Shown here in pieces: positions 5,101 to 7,538 of a stretch of DNA of 7,538 nt; positions within the stretch are counted from its first letter, which is position 1; each line of letters begins with the position of its first letter. Where the stretch lies: positions 1 through 7,538 of the forward strand of contig JBMNVL010000092.1 of NCBI GenBank assembly GCA_050946775.1. The letters are read 5' to 3'. A program made the position numbers and the translations under genes. The stretch is from UMGS1474 sp050946775 (GTDB lineage: Bacteria > Bacillota > Clostridia > Oscillospirales > Acutalibacteraceae). The notes below the pieces were generated by a model, which did not search any database, was not told the origin of the DNA, and saw nothing but the letters and a program-made list of their open reading frames with translations.

Positions 5101-5931
5101 CACGAGATCCTGCCCCTGACCGGTCACCGGTTCACCGGCAACTGGACGGTGGTCAAGGAGGCCGGGCTGTCCACCGGACTGGAAAGCAATATCTGCGCCG
5201 TTTGCGGGCAGAAAATCTACCGGGTGATTCCGATGCCCTACGCGTGGGACGAAAACGGCCACATGATCGACGCCGCGACGCCCAAGCTGACCGTTACCGC
5301 CGACACCTTCCGGGCAACGCCCGGCTCCATCGTGACGGTGTCCGCCGCCGTGATGGGGGTATACGATACCAACCGCTGGGATCTGATCGACTTTTCGCTG
5401 ATCTATGATCCCGATAAACTGGAACCGGTGGACGCCCAGCCCGGCAGCGCCGTGACCTCCAGCGTGTCGATCACGACCGAGCATACCGATACAGGGGTGC
5501 TGCAGGTCGTGGCGATGGACGGCGGAAAGGACGGCCAGTCCCGCGAGGGTACGGTGGCGACCGTGTCGTTCCGGGTCAAATCCGGGCTGGAGCCGGGAGA
5601 GACGATCCATATGCTGGCGACGCCCCGGTATTTCGTGCGCACCATTGTGGAAAACGGCCGCCCGGTCGGACTGGCGTATTTGCAGTTGGCGGGCAATCAG
5701 CCGGTGGAAATGACCGTCAGCGACTACACCCTCGGCGACGTGGACAGCCAAAACGGCATCACCGCCGCGGACGCGCTGATGGCGCTGCAGATCGCAACGG
5801 GGAAGGTGACCGGCGATCCTACCCAGCAAGCCGCGGCTGACGTCGACGGCCAAAACGGCGTGACCGCGGCTGACGCGCTGCTGATTTTGCAGTACGCAAC
5901 GGGCAAGATCGATCAGTTCGCCCAACTGTAA
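2179..5931 (+). CDS. Secreted modular protein: BspA-type LRRs, Cys/His-rich repeats, cohesin-like domain and type I dockerin (1250 aa)
   Basis: The ATG at 2179 follows TGAGGG (2167-2172). Residues 1-28 form a signal peptide (basic start, long hydrophobic core, ISASA end). Residues about 75-467 hold 13 BspA/LRR_5-type repeats of 23 residues (LTSVTIPxSVTSIGxxAFxxC) in blocks of 5, 6 and 2, separated by two near-identical 37-residue inserts starting L189 and L362. From about 472, Cys/His-rich repeats alternate in two forms (C-x9-HC-x2-C and DATC-x9-C) to 715, break for an unrecognised, probably beta-sandwich module (716-905), and resume at 906-1020. A cohesin-like domain follows (about 1036-1180; PGS, FSLIYDPDKLEPV, GTVATVSFRVKSG). 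A dockerin ends the protein, with loops at D1187-D1198 and D1221-D1232. No catalytic domain, sortase motif or transmembrane tail is seen. Likely role: surface adhesion or assembly into a cellulosome-like complex through dockerin and perhaps cohesin contacts; partners are unknown. It has its own promoter and terminator, so it is monocistronic. Confidence 0.92.
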   Translation: MKTGRKALALLLSVVFLLTVLPVISASADDNGTCGANLTWNYNSSTKTLTISGTGSMTNYEYGGAPWYTYRSSIATVIIGNSVTSIGDVAFYYCTGLTSVTIPNSVTSIGNEAFYNCAGLTSVTIGNSVTGIGWYAFSGCTGLTSVTIPDSITSIGDWAFEGCAKLTSVTIPDSVTSIGDYAFCDCTGLTRIDVEEDNPAYTSTDGVLFNKDKTVLLCYPAGKTGVYTIPNSVTSIGEDAFEYCRGLTSIIIPDSVTSIGEYAFGYCRGLTSVTIPDSVTSIGDCAFEGCTGLLNVTIPDSVTSIGSCAFNGCAGLTSITIPDSVTSIGEYAFADCTGLTSVTIPNSVTSIGDVAFYGCTGLKRIDVAEDNPAYTSTDGVLFNKDKTALICYPAGKTGVYTIPDSVTSIGEDAFEYCRGLTSIIIPDSVTSIESGAFFCCTGLTIYATTGSVAKQYASKNGHKFVAVIFLEGQACYASWTVDIPPTCIEPGSQSHHSVIGDNPYGSIAIPAAGHAYSTKWTIDVAATCEQPGIKTHHCQNCDAVIDETRIPATGHIWLLRGHKDATCTEDGYDDYVCANNSTHTKRKVITATDHAYSTEWTIDVAATCEQLGIKSHHCQKCEAVTDETNIPATGHTWRLSVRKDATCTEDGYADYVCANDSTHTKREIITATGHIYSTEWTIDKEPTCTTDGSKSRHCQRCDAVTDITAIPALGHDPQIAFDKLNGAAAKTEKTTLTIGEDGTYTYDLTQNLADWVTNTVYAPDGSTPLDLRKYKWLYFNVVGLTNGYCTNAKGEYIDGNNKVVPDQSMAKMQAAFVAKVSLVDSKGNRLKKGTDDWNILGSDIRNKSWARVDLESLRSLMARDGKNVDEYFSQARLALLVYGKQVQMELYATNNDEFDPQNPEDYYLWEVDKNPTCTTEGSQSCHCRRCNAVVYVTPIPVVDHNWKESERKNATCLGTGYVDYVCGFESSHTKHEILPLTGHRFTGNWTVVKEAGLSTGLESNICAVCGQKIYRVIPMPYAWDENGHMIDAATPKLTVTADTFRATPGSIVTVSAAVMGVYDTNRWDLIDFSLIYDPDKLEPVDAQPGSAVTSSVSITTEHTDTGVLQVVAMDGGKDGQSREGTVATVSFRVKSGLEPGETIHMLATPRYFVRTIVENGRPVGLAYLQLAGNQPVEMTVSDYTLGDVDSQNGITAADALMALQIATGKVTGDPTQQAAADVDGQNGVTAADALLILQYATGKIDQFAQL
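2749..2956 (+). repeat. Direct repeat, copy 1 (LRR block junction)
   Basis: About 208 bp that recur at 3268-3475, offset 519 bp, with only about seven substitutions by eye. It encodes the insert RIDVxEDNPAYTSTDGV... plus the following LRR and the start of the next. The offset equals 173 codons, so the duplication keeps the frame. Confidence 0.85.
3268..3475 (+). repeat. Direct repeat, copy 2 (LRR block junction)
   Basis: Second copy of 2749-2956. Similarity ends within the last LRR (residues about 430-442), after which the sequence changes to the capping segment LTIYATTGSVAKQYASKNG. Confidence 0.85.
3721..4323 (+). repeat. Tandem 240-bp repeat encoding paired Cys/His-rich modules (2.5 copies)
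   Basis: Units start at 3721, 3961 and 4201 (residues 515, 595, 675) with the shared start gcctattccac or atctattccac. Each full 80-residue unit has form A (about 41 residues, WTID...TC-x9-HC-x2-C...IPATGH) and form B (39 residues, KDATCTEDGY-x-DYVCA...STHTKR). The third unit stops after form A. A related A-B-A set lies at 4894-5238. The Cys and His spacing suggests metal binding or disulfides, which is inference. Confidence 0.85.
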
Positions 5932-5948
5932 TAACCACTGCTTTCTCA

Positions 5949-5982
5949 CCGCCCGCGATCGGCTGATCGCGGGCGGGTTTTT
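5949..5982 (+). terminator. Strong intrinsic terminator of the LRR-dockerin gene
   Basis: A perfect 12-bp stem, CCGCCCGCGATC (5949-5960) with GATCGCGGGCGG (5965-5976), has a GGCT loop and is followed by G and five T residues. It lies 17 bp after the stop codon. Confidence 0.93.
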
Positions 5983-6057
5983 ATGTGGGAAATAATATGT
6001 AAATAAATTACACAAAACCAATTATCGCGCAAAACAACAAAATCTTGTTTTTACCAC

Positions 6058-6086
6058 TTGTCTACCAACGCAAAATATGGTATAAT
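6058..6086 (+). promoter_or_regulatory. Promoter for rlmB
   Basis: TTGTCT (6058-6063), 17-bp spacer, TATAAT (6081-6086), with an extended -10 TG (6078-6079). Predicted start near 6093. It lies in an AT-rich stretch (5983-6086) that contains no gene. Confidence 0.8.
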
Positions 6087-6122
6087 GACCCCAAATAGGT
6101 TGAAAAGGGGAAGGATGCGTCG

Positions 6123-6890
6123 ATGAAGCCGGAAGGGGAACGCCGAATCAGCGAGGACGTGCTGGCGGGACGAAACGCCGTCAGCGAGGCGCTGCGCGCC
6201 GGACGGCCGCTGGATCAGGTGTGGGTCGCCAGGGGCGAACGCACCGGCAGCATCCGCCCGCTGATCGCCCAGTGCCGGGAACGCGGCATCCCGATCAAGG
6301 AAGTGGACGTGCGCAAAATGGACGCCGTCTGCGGCCCGCACCATCAGGGAATCGCCGCCATGGCCGCCTGCAAGCAGACGGTGTCGGTGGAGGAGATCCT
6401 CGACGCGGCCGCGCAAAAGGGTGAGCCGCCGTTTCTGGTGATCGGGGACGAGCTCAACGATCCCCACAACCTCGGCGCCATCATCCGCACAGCGGAAGCC
6501 GCCGGCGCCCACGGGATCATCATTCCCGAGCATCGCTCGGTGGGGCTGACCTCGACGGTCTACAAAGCGTCGGCCGGGGCGGTGGAATATCTGCCGGTCG
6601 CCCGGGTGGGCAATCTGGTGCAGACCATCAAGATGCTGAAAAAACGGGGCGTGTGGGTCTACGGGCTGGATATGGACGGCGCGCCCTGGTGCCAGACCGA
6701 TCTGACCGGGCCGCTGGCGATCGTCATCGGCTCGGAAGGAAGCGGTCTCGGCCGGTTGGTCAAAGAGGAATGCGACGGCATTTTGTCCCTGCCGATGGCG
6801 GGACGGATCAATTCGCTCAACGCGTCGGTCGCCTGCGGCATCGCCTTGTATGAGGCGGCGCGCCAGCGCGGCGGCGTCAAAGCGCGATAA
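6123..6890 (+). CDS. rlmB: 23S rRNA (guanosine-2'-O-)-methyltransferase, RlmB/SpoU family
   Basis: Encodes a 255-residue SPOUT-class enzyme, a normal length for the family. RlmB transfers a methyl group from S-adenosylmethionine to the 2'-OH of G2251 (E. coli numbering) in the 23S rRNA peptidyl-transferase region; it acts in the cytoplasm as a dimer with a trefoil-knot active site. The N-terminal substrate-binding part (about 11-85) starts with the usual VLAGRNAVSEAL and contains HHQGIAA. The three SpoU motifs are intact: NDPHNLGAIIRTAEAAG (112-128, with the key Asn and Arg), IGSEGSGL (202-209) and LPMAGRINSLNASVA (223-237). The ATG at 6123 is supported by AGGGGAAGGA (6106-6115); an ATG at 6115 meets a stop after three codons. 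The gene has its own promoter and is followed after 14 nt by an acidic protein gene. A TrmH-family enzyme with another target cannot be fully excluded. Confidence 0.9.
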   Translation: MKPEGERRISEDVLAGRNAVSEALRAGRPLDQVWVARGERTGSIRPLIAQCRERGIPIKEVDVRKMDAVCGPHHQGIAAMAACKQTVSVEEILDAAAQKGEPPFLVIGDELNDPHNLGAIIRTAEAAGAHGIIIPEHRSVGLTSTVYKASAGAVEYLPVARVGNLVQTIKMLKKRGVWVYGLDMDGAPWCQTDLTGPLAIVIGSEGSGLGRLVKEECDGILSLPMAGRINSLNASVACGIALYEAARQRGGVKAR

Positions 6891-6904
6891 GGAAGGCAAA
6901 AACG

Positions 6905-7538
6905 ATGGATCACAACGAAACGAAGGACGAACGCAAGACCGGCAAACGGGGAAAACGGCGTATCGCCGAACCGGAATTTGAAGGCGATTTTTTTGTGCTG
7001 CCGCCCGATATGGAGGACGACGACGCGATTTTGCATACCGTCGCGCCGGCGGCGGATTCGCCCGAGGCGCAGGCCGCGGCGGAAAACGTGGTGCTGCTGG
7101 AGGAATTGGTGTCTCCTGCCGATAAGCAGCCGCAAGACACGGACGAGGAGACCGACGCGACCCGGGTGGTGACGTTGCTCGACGATGACGAACAGGACGA
7201 GCCGGACGTCGGGGACACCCGGATGGTCGAAACCGAATCCGACGAGGCGACGGCACCGGTCGTTCTGCATCCGCGCGCCCGTCCGAAGCCAAAGCCGGTG
7301 GACGAGGTCGAGGGTCAGCTCAAGCTGGACGACTGGGAGGAAGAGCCTAAGCTCGACGAGGATTGGCAGGAACGGCTGCGCCGTACCCGTCAGGAGCAGA
7401 TCGAGGATTTTGAACGCCGCCGGGAAAAGGCGGGGATGAAGATCACCGGCGAGGAGGAGCAAAACGATCCGGTGGAGGAAGCGCCGGTGCCCGAGGAAGA
7501 GGAACCGGAAAGCGACGAGCTGGAGGATTACGGCTCCT
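6905..7538 (+). CDS. Highly acidic protein, N-terminal part (3' end outside window)
   Basis: ATG at 6905 follows GGAAGG (6891-6896) after 8 nt, and the frame stays open for 211 codons to the right edge. It begins MDHNETKDERKTGKRGKRRI (basic) and then becomes strongly acidic, with runs such as EDDDA, LLDDDEQDEPD and VPEEEEPESDELEDYGS, which points to a disordered cytoplasmic region. A conserved-looking stretch, QLKLDDWEEEPKLDEDWQER (residues about 139-158), leads into a charged probable helix LRRTRQEQIEDFERRREKAG. No cysteine, signal peptide or membrane segment appears in the visible part. The 14-nt gap suggests an operon with rlmB. From memory, some Clostridia have membrane proteins with a similar acidic N-terminus; that is a weak guess. 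Function unknown. Confidence 0.75.
   Translation, partial: MDHNETKDERKTGKRGKRRIAEPEFEGDFFVLPPDMEDDDAILHTVAPAADSPEAQAAAENVVLLEELVSPADKQPQDTDEETDATRVVTLLDDDEQDEPDVGDTRMVETESDEATAPVVLHPRARPKPKPVDEVEGQLKLDDWEEEPKLDEDWQERLRRTRQEQIEDFERRREKAGMKITGEEEQNDPVEEAPVPEEEEPESDELEDYGS

Noticed and set aside
5998..6012. Short dyad TGTAA-N5-TTACA upstream of the rlmB promoter
   Set aside because: Only 5-bp arms in AT-rich sequence, 46 bp before the -35, with no second copy. Too weak to call an operator.
4813..6021. Long minus-strand open frame of 402 codons across the cohesin and dockerin region
   Set aside because: It lies opposite a clearly coding frame with recognised domains, spans the terminator, and its translation is Arg/His/Gly-rich without any domain. 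It is a shadow of the GC-rich coding strand.
6051..7462. Minus-strand frames of 413 and 267 codons across rlmB and the acidic gene
   Set aside because: Both are opposite well-supported genes, overlap each other in different frames, and have no domain or start signal.

Overview
The window looks like chromosome of an anaerobic, Gram-positive Clostridia-type bacterium, probably Oscillospiraceae/Ruminococcaceae-like. The reasons are strong AGGAGG-type ribosome binding sites, consensus sigma-A promoters, a Gram-positive style lipoprotein, CxxC zinc-ribbon membrane proteins, and above all a large secreted protein with BspA-type leucine-rich repeats, a cohesin-like domain and a C-terminal type I dockerin. 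The lineage is inferred from gene content only; no rRNA or other marker is present.

Left part (1-1714). A minus-strand pair encodes an XRE-type regulator (475-900) and, overlapping its stop by ATGA, a zinc-ribbon membrane protein that runs off the left edge (1-478). Divergently, a small lipoprotein (1054-1383) and an unrecognised 81-residue protein (1439-1684) are read on the plus strand. The 153-bp space between the divergent units holds back-to-back promoters and two near-identical 15-bp dyads, TATGCTkGCAGCATA in the minus reading. One covers the regulator's own -10 and the other sits between the two -35 elements. This is the layout expected for autoregulation and for co-control of both units.

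Middle (1707-2178). A second, unrelated XRE-type regulator (1707-1958, minus) faces an intergenic region with large dyad symmetry. Both sides carry a copy of an operator-like sequence (GTTGAATACTATTCAAC and a degenerate copy), a TTCCTT block and an AATGAGGAGAT ribosome binding site, and a shared ATTGTA-TGG-TACAAT palindrome lies at the centre. A plus-strand promoter there leads to a good ribosome binding site and a possible 26-codon TTG-start ORF, followed by a perfect TTGACA-17-TATAAT promoter for the next gene.

The main gene (2179-5931) encodes a 1250-residue secreted modular protein: signal peptide, 13 BspA-type LRRs in three blocks, an alternating array of Cys/His-rich repeats interrupted by an unrecognised ~190-residue module, a cohesin-like domain, and a two-loop dockerin. 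No catalytic domain is visible. The LRR blocks and the Cys-rich repeats show DNA-level duplication. A strong intrinsic terminator closes the gene at 5949-5982.

Right part (6058-7538) is housekeeping. Its own promoter drives rlmB (6123-6890), an rRNA 2'-O-ribose methyltransferase gene, closely followed by the start of a very acidic protein (6905 to the right edge), probably in the same operon.

The window shows no CRISPR array, tRNA, rRNA, insertion sequence or recognisable prophage gene. The most interesting parts are the two regulator-controlled divergent regions and the cohesin-plus-dockerin LRR protein.
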